DNA from: Flavobacterium sp. UMI-01
Lineage (GTDB): Bacteria; Bacteroidota; Bacteroidia; Flavobacteriales; Flavobacteriaceae
NCBI RefSeq assembly: GCF_019656315.1
Contig: NZ_BPLU01000035.1
Coordinates: 88,168 to 152,167 of the forward strand
Length of the DNA stretch: 64,000 bases
Direction of reading: 5' to 3'
Both the position numbers and the translations under genes were made by a program. The first letter of the stretch is position 1, and each line of letters begins with the position of its first letter. Positions 44,733 to 55,700 of the stretch are shown here, one piece after another. The notes beneath the pieces are model-generated. The model was not told the DNA's origin and ran no database searches. It saw only the letters and a list, made by a program, of their open reading frames with translations.

Positions 44733-46139
44733 TTACTTTGTATTTATGTCAATTAACTCCCTCTCGATTTCTTCTAAGCTTTTACCTTTAGTTTCTGGTA
44801 ATTTTCTTTTTATGAAAAGATAACCTAAGACACAGATGAAGCTGTATACCCAAAATGTCCCAGAAGCTCCTAATAAATCATTTAAAATTGGGAATGTAAA
44901 GGTGAGTATAAAAGAAGCAATCCATAATGAAAATGTAGCTATAGACATCGCTACACCACGCAATCTATTAGGAAATATTTCAGATAAAACAACCCAAGTG
45001 ATGGGAGCCAATGACATGGCATAGATGCTAATTGCAATGATAACTAGGAGTAGGACAGGCCAACCTGTGAATTCAAAATAATACGCTCCTCCTAAAATCG
45101 AATATACAAGAGCCAATCCCATAGAACCAAATAGCATTAACTTTCTTCGACCCCAACTATCAACCGTACGCATGGCAACAAAAGTGAATATTAGATTAAC
45201 ACTTCCTGTAATCACGATATTAAATAACATATCACCTACATTATACCCAGCAGCTGTAAATATTTCTTCGGCATAATTAAAAATGATGTTAATTCCGCAC
45301 CATTGTTGAAAAATGGCTAATACAATTCCAATAAAAAGTATGGGTTTAACTTTTGGACTTTTGAAATCTGAATAACTAATTTTTTGATTAACATTTTCAT
45401 TAAGTGTCAATTTGATGTTCTTCAATTCAGTTTCTGCATAAGCTTTTCCTCCAATTTTAGACAAAACTTTATAAGCCGCTTCATCATTATTAATTTTCAT
45501 CAAAAACCTTGGACTCTTAGGTACAATAAACATCAAGAAGAAAAAGGCCAAAGCAGGCACTAATTCAGCCCAAAACATCCATCTCCACCCCATTTGTCCG
45601 TTCCAAGAGCTCAACATCATCTCAGCCGTGCTGGAAGCAGGAATTGCTTCTGCTATATAATAGTTTGCTATTTGAGCTGCTAAAATTCCAATAACAATGG
45701 TAAGCTGATTGATGGCAACAAACTGACCTCTATATTTAGCGGGAGCAATTTCGGCAATATACATTGGTGATAATGTTGATGCTAACCCAATTCCTAAACC
45801 ACCAATTAATCTATAAATAATAAAGGGCGTAAAAGTGTCAACATAGCCAGTTCCAAAAGCCGAAAGAGAAAAGAATACGGCAGCTAAAATCAAAGGGTTT
45901 TTTCTACCAAAACGGTCCGATACAAAACCGGAAATCACAGCTCCAAAAATACAACCTACTAGAGCACTACTCATTGCCCATCCTTGTAAAGCAGGAAGGC
46001 TACTGATTCCAAAGAAAAGTTCATAGAATGGCTTAGCTCCTCCTATAACAACCCAATCGTATCCGAATAAAAATCCTCCCATAGCAGAAACCAGTGCTAA
46101 AAAGAGTAGGTAAGTGAAATTAAATTTAGTAGTATCCAT
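44733..46139 (-). CDS. MFS sugar porter (inner membrane)
   Basis: A 468-residue, 12-helix major facilitator of the sugar porter family. Signatures are the inter-helix loop motif SDRFGRKNP (about 79), the R-G-R/K repeat VDSWGRRKL, the sequence PKSPRFLM after helix 6, and the C-terminal PETKGKSLEEIE tail. It likely imports mono- or oligosaccharides released in the periplasm, or co-transports them with H+ or Na+. It is located inside the PUL between the SGNH and third sulfatase genes. Confidence 0.94.
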   Translation of the reverse strand: MDTTKFNFTYLLFLALVSAMGGFLFGYDWVVIGGAKPFYELFFGISSLPALQGWAMSSALVGCIFGAVISGFVSDRFGRKNPLILAAVFFSLSAFGTGYVDTFTPFIIYRLIGGLGIGLASTLSPMYIAEIAPAKYRGQFVAINQLTIVIGILAAQIANYYIAEAIPASSTAEMMLSSWNGQMGWRWMFWAELVPALAFFFLMFIVPKSPRFLMKINNDEAAYKVLSKIGGKAYAETELKNIKLTLNENVNQKISYSDFKSPKVKPILFIGIVLAIFQQWCGINIIFNYAEEIFTAAGYNVGDMLFNIVITGSVNLIFTFVAMRTVDSWGRRKLMLFGSMGLALVYSILGGAYYFEFTGWPVLLLVIIAISIYAMSLAPITWVVLSEIFPNRLRGVAMSIATFSLWIASFILTFTFPILNDLLGASGTFWVYSFICVLGYLFIKRKLPETKGKSLEEIERELIDINTK

Positions 46140-46175
46140 ATGGTTTTTAGGTTAGTGTATTTATTTGAAAAAATA

Positions 46176-47780
46176 TTAATCTTTGGTTGTTTTACTATCC
46201 CACCAATTAGCATTGGGTTGGAAATCTTTACTTAAAAAATCTTTGCGTTGTTTCTCTAAATCAGAACGCATTTTTGTTTTCCTGTTTTCATATTGTTTTT
46301 TTGATAAAGCATCATCATATTTAGAATTCTGGACAGGGATTTTTGCTTTTGTTTCAGTTAAAAAATTATCTAACTCTTTTCTAAGTTGTGTAGCAACAGT
46401 CACATTACTTTTGGAAACTTCATTTTTCTCGCCCATATCTTTATGCAAATTATAAAGCTCGTCGTGTCCATCCTCCCAATAATGAATTAATTTCCATTCC
46501 CCTCTTCTAATAATACTTACAGGTTCGCCACCTTGATTTCCATAATGTGGATAATGCCAAAACAAAGCTCTTTCATTTACCGATTTTCCTTTTAATAAAG
46601 GTGCTAAACTTATACCATCAATTTTCTGTGTTGGTTTGATTTTTACCCCTGTTAGATCTAATAATGTTGGATAAAAATCCACCCCTGATACAGGATATTC
46701 AATCTTTTTGGGACCATTTTTTAACTGAGGTACTTTCATCAGATATGGTTCTCTAATTCCGCCTTCCCATTGATATCCCTTACCACCTCTTAAAGGTAAG
46801 TTTGAAGTTGAAAAAGCATCACCACTGGCAACACCACCATTGTCAGAAGTAAATACAATGATGGTATTTTCATCTAAATGAAGTTCTTTTAATTTATCCA
46901 AAACCAAACCTACCGCATCATCCATACTTTCTACTAGCCCAGCATAAACAGGATTATCTTGTACCACTCTAATAGGTAAAACACGTTCCATTTCAAAACC
47001 TGAATTAGGGATGCCTTGCGCTTCGGCTTTATTTCTATACTTATTCCATTTTTGCTCGGTTGTTTCAATTGGACCGTGAACTGCATAAAATGATAAATAG
47101 GCAAAAAATGGCTTGTCTTTATTTTCTGTTATGAAATCAACTGTTTCTTGAGCTAATCTCATTGTTAAGTTTTCACCTTCATATTTGTATTTTAATTTCG
47201 GATTATCCCAAGGTGCATAATAGCCTCCTTTAGGACTGCCTACTTCCCATCCTCCAATGTTAATATCAAAACCATTATTTTCAGGTGTAGAAGGTTCGTC
47301 ACCTAAATGCCATTTACCAGCAAAAAAAGTCTTGTAACCACCCGCTTTCATTGCTTCAGCGATAGTAATGTCTTCAGTTAGAATTGTGTGAACATATTCT
47401 GAGGGCAGAATTTTAGTATTGTTTCTTTTAGCCCATTTTTCTCCAGTCTCTGCGCCAATCCAGTCTGTAATACCATGATTTACTGTAAACTGACCTGTTA
47501 ATATACTTGCTCTAGAAGGACTACACACCTGGCATGCGGCATAGCCTTGAGTAAATTCTACTCCTTCATTTGCTATACGGTCTATATTAGGAGTTTCATA
47601 ATATTTACTACCTGCATAACTTAAGTCATTCACTCCTAAATCATCAGCCAAAATAAAAATGACATTTGGCTTTTTACTTTTTTCAGTTTTAACTATTGCT
47701 TCTTTGTTTTTACAACCATTTATAAAAACAGTTGTAAAACAAAGACAACAAACTAAACTAACCACTCTATTTATTCTCAT
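46176..47780 (-). CDS. Formylglycine-dependent sulfatase, lipoprotein
   Basis: The signal ends in FINGC, a lipobox, so the enzyme is membrane-anchored. Metal ligands are in FILADDLGVND (Asp46, Asp47). The formylglycine motif is QVCSPSRASI with Cys86 in C-S-P-S-R form. FAGKWHLGD (about 155) and VFTSDNGG (about 315) complete the S1 pattern. At 534 aa it differs clearly from the two other sulfatases in its insertions, so three different sulfate positions are probably cleaved. It follows the GH30 gene by 8 nt. Confidence 0.92.
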   Translation of the reverse strand: MRINRVVSLVCCLCFTTVFINGCKNKEAIVKTEKSKKPNVIFILADDLGVNDLSYAGSKYYETPNIDRIANEGVEFTQGYAACQVCSPSRASILTGQFTVNHGITDWIGAETGEKWAKRNNTKILPSEYVHTILTEDITIAEAMKAGGYKTFFAGKWHLGDEPSTPENNGFDINIGGWEVGSPKGGYYAPWDNPKLKYKYEGENLTMRLAQETVDFITENKDKPFFAYLSFYAVHGPIETTEQKWNKYRNKAEAQGIPNSGFEMERVLPIRVVQDNPVYAGLVESMDDAVGLVLDKLKELHLDENTIIVFTSDNGGVASGDAFSTSNLPLRGGKGYQWEGGIREPYLMKVPQLKNGPKKIEYPVSGVDFYPTLLDLTGVKIKPTQKIDGISLAPLLKGKSVNERALFWHYPHYGNQGGEPVSIIRRGEWKLIHYWEDGHDELYNLHKDMGEKNEVSKSNVTVATQLRKELDNFLTETKAKIPVQNSKYDDALSKKQYENRKTKMRSDLEKQRKDFLSKDFQPNANWWDSKTTKD

Positions 47781-47788
47781 TTTATATT

Positions 47789-49357
47789 TTATTTTATTAA
47801 TCGTCCTGTTAAGGTACTAATCGACCTTGCTTCAATACTGATATTATTTTTACTTATACTAGTTGCTTCTAGATTCTTGTCTTTTGAAGTAACAAATAGT
47901 TTATCTAATGTAACACCTGGAATTTCTAGCTCTTTATTTTCATCACTATAATTAATGGCTACTATTGAAACTTCTGAAGTTTTAGTATTCAGGTAGGCTG
48001 AAAGCATCAGATCCTTATATTGGTCTTTGAGTTCTTTATTACTACTAGACTTTATGTCTATACGAACCATATTAGGTTGTACAAATCTTGAAAAATTCCC
48101 CAAAGCCCATAACAATTTTGAATCGTGAAAATTTCCATCTTTCTTAAGCGATTCTTTGTTATACATATCGTTCTCGATTCCAGTATCTAAATAAATCAAA
48201 CCATCTTTAAAATCAGCATCAGATATTGCTGTCCACCATTGCCAGGAACTTGCATTTGCCAGTGTTAAATCTGCGTGAATTACCCTAGCGACATACAGAG
48301 CAGTATCCATTCCTAAATCTCTTTTACCACCTCCGCCGATATCATCTGATTTCTCTAGAATACAAAATTCACTTTGCCAATATTCTAACTTAGGATGTTT
48401 TGCTAATTTATCATTTAGCTTTTGCCTAATAGCGATTAAACTGTCTACAGGCCAAGTAGTAAAATAACTATGCCCGGAAATTTTATTTTCTACATTTTTA
48501 AAAGACTTTTTTTGACTAAAAAAATAATCAATTTGATTCCCTCGTTCCGGTTTGTTGAAATTTGAATACAACCAACGCAAATCAGCTGCCTCAGCTAAAA
48601 CTATTTTTGTATCAAGATTATTTTTTTCAATATGAGTATCCAACAATTGTGTGAGTTTTAGAATATTGTCATTGGTTGCAGGCGTACCTTCTTGTGTTTT
48701 TGTTTCCCAATCCCACTGTGGTTCATTTATAGGACTCAAATAGTCAAAAGACAATCCTTTAGATTTAAAATGCTTTAAAAACGCGACCATAAATGCAGCA
48801 TAATCATCAAAATGTTCATCTTTTAGATTGATTTCTCCATCTTTATTCCCTACACCAAAGCCTTTACCGTTTTTTGACCATTGAACAGGAGCTGCAATTG
48901 AGAATGCTAAAAACTTTTCTACTCCATAGGATTTTGCTTTGTTTAAGAACCATTGTTGGCCTTGTTGTTTATTCCAATTATAATTACCAGTAGCATCTAT
49001 AAAAGAATCCGCACGCCTCCATTCATTTTTAATCTCTGAACTATCTCCTTGTTCTGCAGTGCCAGCTCCAATATAAAAACGCCATAATGAAAGACCAATA
49101 CCTTTAGGGTTTCCGTTTTTGTCAAGTTCTTTGCTAAATAATAATTCGGCTATCTTCTCTTTTTTACTATCTGGCCAATTTTTACCCACAAATTGGCATC
49201 GCCACGCATCTGAAGCACCAAAACCATCTATTGTTTGAAAAACCTTATTCCTATTTATTTCAACTTTTAATTTTTGTGCATTTACATTAACACCTATTAA
49301 TAGAGAGATAATAAGAAAACTAAAAACATACACTATATTGGTCTTAAACACTTTCAT
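47789..49357 (-). CDS. GH30 family glycoside hydrolase
   Basis: A signal peptide (IVYVFSFLIISLLIGVNVNA) is followed by a clan GH-A beta/alpha barrel with a side beta-domain. GH30 features are IDGFGASDAWR near residue 45, acid/base Glu in LSPINEPQWDW near 215, and nucleophile Glu in YWQSEFCIL near 315. GH30 includes endo-beta-1,6-galactanases, xylanases and glucanases; a galactanase is favoured here by context only. The ATG at 49357 is preferred to a TTG at 49372, since it starts at the signal peptide. Its promoter spacer holds operator-like copy 2 at 49434. Confidence 0.88.
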   Translation of the reverse strand: MKVFKTNIVYVFSFLIISLLIGVNVNAQKLKVEINRNKVFQTIDGFGASDAWRCQFVGKNWPDSKKEKIAELLFSKELDKNGNPKGIGLSLWRFYIGAGTAEQGDSSEIKNEWRRADSFIDATGNYNWNKQQGQQWFLNKAKSYGVEKFLAFSIAAPVQWSKNGKGFGVGNKDGEINLKDEHFDDYAAFMVAFLKHFKSKGLSFDYLSPINEPQWDWETKTQEGTPATNDNILKLTQLLDTHIEKNNLDTKIVLAEAADLRWLYSNFNKPERGNQIDYFFSQKKSFKNVENKISGHSYFTTWPVDSLIAIRQKLNDKLAKHPKLEYWQSEFCILEKSDDIGGGGKRDLGMDTALYVARVIHADLTLANASSWQWWTAISDADFKDGLIYLDTGIENDMYNKESLKKDGNFHDSKLLWALGNFSRFVQPNMVRIDIKSSSNKELKDQYKDLMLSAYLNTKTSEVSIVAINYSDENKELEIPGVTLDKLFVTSKDKNLEATSISKNNISIEARSISTLTGRLIK

Positions 49358-49433
49358 TTTTTCTACACTCAAAGAAGCCTTTAATTGGCCTACTGTTCTA
49401 GTACAAATTTAGAGTTATAATGTCTTTTAAAAA

Positions 49434-49460
49434 TAGACATAAAAACCATAAATATGGACA
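49434..49460. promoter_or_regulatory. PUL operator-like site, copy 2
   Basis: TAGACA and TGGACA are 21 bp apart, start to start, in direct orientation, flanked by AAA and ATAATA. The site lies about 75 nt upstream of the GH30 start and downstream of the gene ending at 49479. Confidence 0.65.
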
Positions 49461-49478
49461 ATAATACTTCACAACTGA

Positions 49479-50897
49479 TTACTTAGCTTTTAACACTATT
49501 TTATAGATTTGATATTTACCTTCTTTATTTACATTAAAAACAACCTCATTATTCTTGTTTAATTTAGCCGTCACCTCTTCTGTAATATAGGAAGCTGCTT
49601 TATTCGTTTCATTGTAATCTGCTGGTACATATCTTTCAATCTTTTCAATTGAACCGATAGTGAAGTTTGCTACTTTAACAGCTGTTAGAGCCGCAGTTTC
49701 CTTTCCTCCTGTAACAAAAACCACCATTGTCTGTGCATCATTCAAAGCCGCTGCAATATGAAATTTATTTGAAATCGTTTTCAGTGCGAATCCTTTGTAG
49801 GATTTTGATAATTCTCCCATAATTTGCCCAACTGGAAACACAGTTGAAAAATTCCAATTAGTCAACCCTAAACCTGGAATAGAAGTATTAACTGGAGGCC
49901 AATATGCCGCTGCATTAGCATTAGACCTAGCATAAATCTGAATCATATCTGGAATAATATTAGCTGCTTCCATATATAATGCACGATCATTATAATCTCT
50001 AGAAGGCATCCACTCAGACAAATAGATAAATTTTTTGTTTGGATTAAAATTAGTAGCACAGGCTTTTATCCTTGACTCTAACTCGGACATATTGTGCGTA
50101 TCAGTCTGATAACCCGCATAGGTGTGAAGTGCAACACCATCTATAACGTCATAAGCCGTAGTAAACTGTTGCTTCATTGTGGTAAATTCTTCAGGTTTAG
50201 TATAATCGCCATTTACCAATAACTTAAACTTATGGTTGGGATATTTTATATTTAGATGTGCTGCCAATGCCATGGCTATATTTGTATATTTAGTTAACTT
50301 TTCAGCTCTACTAACTCCTCCAGCCCATTGCAACCACCACTCATTTCCAATTTCAATTATTCCTGATTGTTCTAATCCAGCTTTTGTAATTGCTTTTTCA
50401 GCTGTTACTTTTAAAGTTTCCACAGCCGTATTAAACTGTGCAGATCCTACAGCCTTATCCATTGCTAAAGTGGTAGGAATCACAATCGAATAACTGTTAA
50501 TATTAGATTTGAGTGTTTCAATAGATGCTCCTGCCACAGATGGTGCAGAATTCCAAGTTGGAGTAGTATTGGTATCCCAATCATAGTACTCAGACTCCCA
50601 TCCCCCTGGATACCTTACTACCGTATAATTGATGCTTTTTAACATATTCGCAAAACCTGTAAAAGTTGAATTAGGAATTTGTTTCCAATCATTATTAACC
50701 CCAAAAATTTCAGGATTAATGGCTATTTTATCTGAAGCATCTACAGTTAAAACTACATCTGCAGTTGGTCCATTATCATTATTATCGAGATTATTATATT
50801 TAGGATCGTTAGGATCAGTCGGATCATTGTTAGTACATGACACAATTGAAAGCCCTATAATCATTAAAAAAACAATTTTTATTTTATTGATTTTCAT
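49479..50897 (-). CDS. Clan GH-A glycoside hydrolase-like lipoprotein, family unassigned
   Basis: A lipoprotein signal (IVFLMIIGLSIVSC) is followed by an Asp/Asn-rich linker and a barrel. Motif IIEIGNEWWLQW near residue 192 looks like the acid/base Glu of clan GH-A enzymes, and YLSEWMPSRD near 300 is a nucleophile candidate. The N-terminal KIAINPEIFGVN and VRYPGGWES resemble GH39/GH51-type enzymes (alpha-L-arabinofuranosidase or beta-xylosidase-like), but the match is distant. A C-terminal beta domain follows. I cannot assign a family or substrate. Its start lies 227 nt from the susD gene end. Confidence 0.72.
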   Translation of the reverse strand: MKINKIKIVFLMIIGLSIVSCTNNDPTDPNDPKYNNLDNNDNGPTADVVLTVDASDKIAINPEIFGVNNDWKQIPNSTFTGFANMLKSINYTVVRYPGGWESEYYDWDTNTTPTWNSAPSVAGASIETLKSNINSYSIVIPTTLAMDKAVGSAQFNTAVETLKVTAEKAITKAGLEQSGIIEIGNEWWLQWAGGVSRAEKLTKYTNIAMALAAHLNIKYPNHKFKLLVNGDYTKPEEFTTMKQQFTTAYDVIDGVALHTYAGYQTDTHNMSELESRIKACATNFNPNKKFIYLSEWMPSRDYNDRALYMEAANIIPDMIQIYARSNANAAAYWPPVNTSIPGLGLTNWNFSTVFPVGQIMGELSKSYKGFALKTISNKFHIAAALNDAQTMVVFVTGGKETAALTAVKVANFTIGSIEKIERYVPADYNETNKAASYITEEVTAKLNKNNEVVFNVNKEGKYQIYKIVLKAK

Positions 50898-51124
50898 TTT
50901 GTAAATATTTTATTATTAAACAAACTATATGTAATAATTTTAAAAGCTTTAATCAATAGTTAAATGAAGGATTAGTGCAATGTAATCTTTAGGGTTTTGT
51001 CCAGATTGCAATAATCAAATTCAACAAATCCAAGCTCTTTCTTAATTAGTTTCATAACTAAAAAACTAAAGACTATTAATGGAATTAATAGTCTTTAATT
51101 CATTATCCTTACCTAAAAGACATA

Positions 51125-52705
51125 CTAATAGCCTGGATTTTGTACAATATTACCTCTAGATAACTGAATTTCTTTTGGAGGTATTGGCCACAAAAGATGC
51201 TTACTAACGTCGAAAAAGATTCCTTTTTCTTGAGACTCATTTAAATTAGTTGTTTCATAAGGATCTGTACTAATTTGGGTATTATATTTCACAAAAGATC
51301 CATTTGGCCCCATAATCAAAGCCATTCTAGGAATACCATCAATTTTTTGTCTTCTTAAGTCATAAAATCTTTGGTGTTCAAGTGCCAACTCTAATCTTCT
51401 TTCTTTCCAGATTGCATCTCTCAATGCTATACCTGTTAGCGACATATCGGTTGGTAATTGCACTCTGTCTCGAACTTTTTTCAATGATAATTTTGCCGAT
51501 GTAGGGTCGTTATTAAAATAGGCAGCTTCAGCATGAATTAACAATACATCTGCTAATCTTAAATGAATATATGGCAAAGCAATTTGTCCTCTTGCATAAG
51601 GCACTGGTCTCTTGGCCACAGGGACATAGTATTTTCTATTAGTACGTCCTGATTTATTCTCAGACGGCAAAGCGTTAAATGATGTCACATCAGGATCTCC
51701 ATACACAGGGTCTCCATGCTTAATGATAGTTGAACGCAAACGGATATTGTCACCTTCACTTAAAAATACATTTTCCAAATCACTAGTTGGACTACCCCAA
51801 CCCCAACCTTGATCACCACGGCTTCCATTGGTAATTGGTAATTGTGCTCCAATTTCTTGAAAAACAGGGTTGTTAATGTAGTCAATTTCGAAAATAGATT
51901 CTACTCCATGATGATTATCAACACTATAAATATTTGCAAAATCGGGTTCTAATTGATATTCTCCAGATACAATTACATCGTTAGCATTAGTTTGAGCTAA
52001 AGCCCATTTTTCCTCAGTCAAATATACTTTTGCTAGTAATGATTGCGCTGCTCCTTTAGTAGCTCTACCTAAATCTTTTGCCGGATATTCACTTCTTAAC
52101 GGTAAATTATTTATGGCTATTTGTAAATCTTCTTCTATCAATTTGTAAACATCGGCAACGGAAGAACGTGTTTTATCATTTATCGCAGGTTCTAATAACT
52201 CTGTGTATGTTGTTACGATAGGAACACCGCCAAAATTACGCACCAAGTCAAAGTAAAAGAATGCTCTTAGAAAATGAGCTTCACCCAACATTCTCCTTTT
52301 GATGCTCTCTTCTATTTCTATGGCTGGAATTCTATCTATTGAAATATTTGCTCTAGTAATTCCTATATAGTGATTTTCCCAAAACGAATTAAAATATTGT
52401 GATCCTGGAAAAACATTATAGGCAGATATCCCCGTAATATCTGGTCGTGGTTGCGCAGTGTTTCCAGACCAGTTATCATCAGTAGCCATATCATTAATTT
52501 GTCGTTGAAAATTGGCCTGCCACCAACTTTCACCATTCACTTTCTTATAAATTCCATTTATAAAAGCTTCCGCATTTTGGGGAGTAGAAAAATAATCATC
52601 TAACTGTTGTCTCCCCTTTAAGGGTTGATCTAAAAAATCTTCATTATTACAGCTTACAGCCAGAAAAGCTGTGCAAATAATACATAATAAAACAATCTTT
52701 TTCAT
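51125..52705 (-). CDS. susD: SusD-like glycan-binding lipoprotein
   Basis: A lipoprotein signal (FLAVSC, then NNEDFLDQPL) anchors it to the outer-membrane surface. The SusD fold is shown by TPR-like helices (ADVLLIHAEAAYFNN, KVRDRVQLP) and the RLELALEHQRFYDLRR motif near residue 430. It forms a lid over the SusC-like transporter encoded 5 nt upstream and captures oligosaccharides. The length of 526 aa is normal. Confidence 0.95.
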   Translation of the reverse strand: MKKIVLLCIICTAFLAVSCNNEDFLDQPLKGRQQLDDYFSTPQNAEAFINGIYKKVNGESWWQANFQRQINDMATDDNWSGNTAQPRPDITGISAYNVFPGSQYFNSFWENHYIGITRANISIDRIPAIEIEESIKRRMLGEAHFLRAFFYFDLVRNFGGVPIVTTYTELLEPAINDKTRSSVADVYKLIEEDLQIAINNLPLRSEYPAKDLGRATKGAAQSLLAKVYLTEEKWALAQTNANDVIVSGEYQLEPDFANIYSVDNHHGVESIFEIDYINNPVFQEIGAQLPITNGSRGDQGWGWGSPTSDLENVFLSEGDNIRLRSTIIKHGDPVYGDPDVTSFNALPSENKSGRTNRKYYVPVAKRPVPYARGQIALPYIHLRLADVLLIHAEAAYFNNDPTSAKLSLKKVRDRVQLPTDMSLTGIALRDAIWKERRLELALEHQRFYDLRRQKIDGIPRMALIMGPNGSFVKYNTQISTDPYETTNLNESQEKGIFFDVSKHLLWPIPPKEIQLSRGNIVQNPGY

Positions 52706-52710
52706 AATTT

Positions 52711-55700
52711 TTATAGTGTTAAATTAAGTCCTAATAAATATGTTTTTGTTACCGGATTTCTAGCATAGTCTATTCCAAAATCATTGATAACATTTCCTCC
52801 TGCAGCTACTTCAGGGTCAAATCCAGAATATTTCGTTAGCGTAAACAAGTTTTGACCCGAAACATATAATCTACATTTTTGAAATCCTTTAATATTAAAA
52901 TTATAACCCAATTGTACATTACGCAATCTCAAATAAGAACCATCTTCAATAAATAAATCCGAAGGTCTTTGATAGTTTCCGTTACGATCCAATTGTGTTA
53001 ATCTTGGATATTTAGCTCCCGTGTTCTCAGGTGTCCAAACTTTATTCAAGGCTCCCTCAGCAACATTCACGTCCTGTACACCAGAATACAAAAATGTGGA
53101 AGGGTAGTTAAAAACATCGTTTCCAAAAGTTCCATACCATTGCATTGAAAAATCTATGTTTTTATACTGAAGATTTGCTGTAAGTCCTCCATAAAAATCA
53201 GCAAATGGATTTCCAATTACTTGTAAGTCATCATCATTTAATAGACCATCTTTATTATTATCAACAAACCTTAAATCACCTACTTTTGCATTAGGTTGAA
53301 TGGCAGTACCATCATTAGAGGTATGGGAATTTAATTCTGTTTGATTTTGAAAAATCCCATCAGTTTTAAATCCGTAAAACAATCCAACTGTTTGACCTAA
53401 TTCACTTATTTTGATAAATCTACCTCCTAAGTCTGGACGGTTTTGTCCAAATATTTGTTCATTACCTGGAGCAAGGGCAACTGCCTTACTTTTGTTTGTA
53501 GAAATGTTAAAATTCAACCCTAAAGTAAAATCCCCCATTTTTTTGTTATAACCCAATTGTGCATCGAATCCTTCAGATTCAAAACTTCCTACGTTTTGTG
53601 CAACCAAACCTGGTATTCCTGTATAATTTGGCAACTCAACATTAAACAATAAGTCTTTGGATGTCTTTTTATAATATTCAAAAGAAAAATCTAATGCGCT
53701 ATCAAAAAGACTAGTTTCAATACCTATGTTTTTATCACTTACGGTTTCCCATTTAAGATTGGTGTTTCCAAATTGAGACAAGAAGCTACTAACAACTCGC
53801 TCTCCATTAAAAACATAACTATCTGATCCTACAGAGAAAAACTGACCAGTTCTGCTAATGTTTTGATTCCCAACTTCACCTACTCCTACTTTTAAACGTA
53901 AGTTATTTATAACAGAACTTTTGAAGAATTTCTCAGAATCAATATCCCAAGCAAATGAAGCACTTGAGAACACACCTGTTCTATTGTTTTTAGGGAATCT
54001 TGAAGATTGATCTACCCTTACTGAACCTGTAAAATAATATTTGTTATCATAGCTGTATATCGTTCTGAAAATTCCTGACAATATATTGTCCTGAGCTTCG
54101 TTTCCATTTACCGTTATTCCCTCACCTAAAGCAGCATCAAGATATCTCAAATCTGGATTTTCATTATCTGGAACGCCATCCCTAGAGGCATTTAAATAGT
54201 TGAAATTTTGGGCATCATATAATATACCACCTAAAAAGTTCATAAAATGTTTTTCCTTAATGGTCTTTTTGAAATTAATGGTGTTATTCAATACATAATC
54301 AAAATTTCTATTCGTATTTCTAGCTATGTTATTGATTTCATTTTGCTGATTTGGAGTAGTAAAATATTGTGGTGTAAAAACATCAGTTTGTGCATTTGTC
54401 ACATTAAGCCCTAATTGACTACTAAAAGTTAATTCAGGTGTGATTTTATAATCCAATTGTGTATTTGAGAAAAATCCAAAAAAGAAAGTTTCATTGAATT
54501 GGCGTGCAATATTACCTACAGGGTTAGGCACATTATTTTTACTTGGCGCATATATACTATAACTATTTCGTCCAATTCTTTCACTTTGAGGAAGATACAC
54601 TTCAGTCAATGGATCGATACGTAATAAGTTATACAAAGCCCCAGGCGTATTTTCATAACGTTCAATTCTAGGACTTAAGTCTTGTTTTAATTTAACTTTA
54701 TCCGATATTTTAAAATCAACATTGAAACGCCCAGTTACTTTTTGGTACCAGCCTTTATCATAATTGGATTGTTGATCAAAAAAACTAACACTTGCAGCGT
54801 AATTGATTTTTTCTGACCCACCTGATGCTCTAACATTAGCATTAGTTATTGGCGCATAATTTTCTATTACTTCATTCCACCAGTCAGTATCTGTATTAAA
54901 ATTAGCCGGATCATATAAAGGTTGTGCGCCATCATTAGTTCTTCTTAAATTCACAACTTTAATATATTCGTCAGCACCAGCCATATTAATTTTTTGCATA
55001 TGCTGCATTCCATAAGAAAGATCAACATTTACAATTGACTTTCCTTCTTTCCCTCTTTTAGTGCTAATTAACACCACTCCATTTGACGCTCTAGAACCAT
55101 AAATAGCGGAGGCCGAAGCATCTTTTAAAATTTGAAAATTTTCAATATCAGCCGGATTTAAAAAGTTAAGTGAAGTCCCGTCAGGCAACATAACACCATC
55201 TAATACAATAAGAGGTTGACTCCCATTATTTGTTGTTATACCTCTAACTAATATTTGAGGTGAAGCACCTGGACTACCACCAGAAGAAAGTACCTGAACA
55301 CCGGCTGCTTTACCTTGTAAAGCTTCTGCTGGATTACTAGCTGTTGTTTTAGCAATATCTTCTCCTTTTACTGTAACTATTGAACTCGTAATTTCATCTC
55401 TTCGTACCGAGCCATACCCAATGACAACTACTTCTTCTAATTGCGCGCTATCTTCTATTAATTTAACTGGAATCATTTGTCTTCCATTGACAACAACTTC
55501 TTGTGTCTTAAAACCAATATAGCTAAATACCAAAGTAGCTTTGTTGCCCACTTTAATCAAATAGTTTCCATCTAAATCAGAGGCAGAACTGTTTGTTGTA
55601 TTCTTTTCTAAAATATTTACCCCGGGAATAGGTTGTCCATTTTCGTCTTTTATAGTCCCTTTTACTGTATGTTGGGCTACTGCTGAAAAACCTACCAGTA

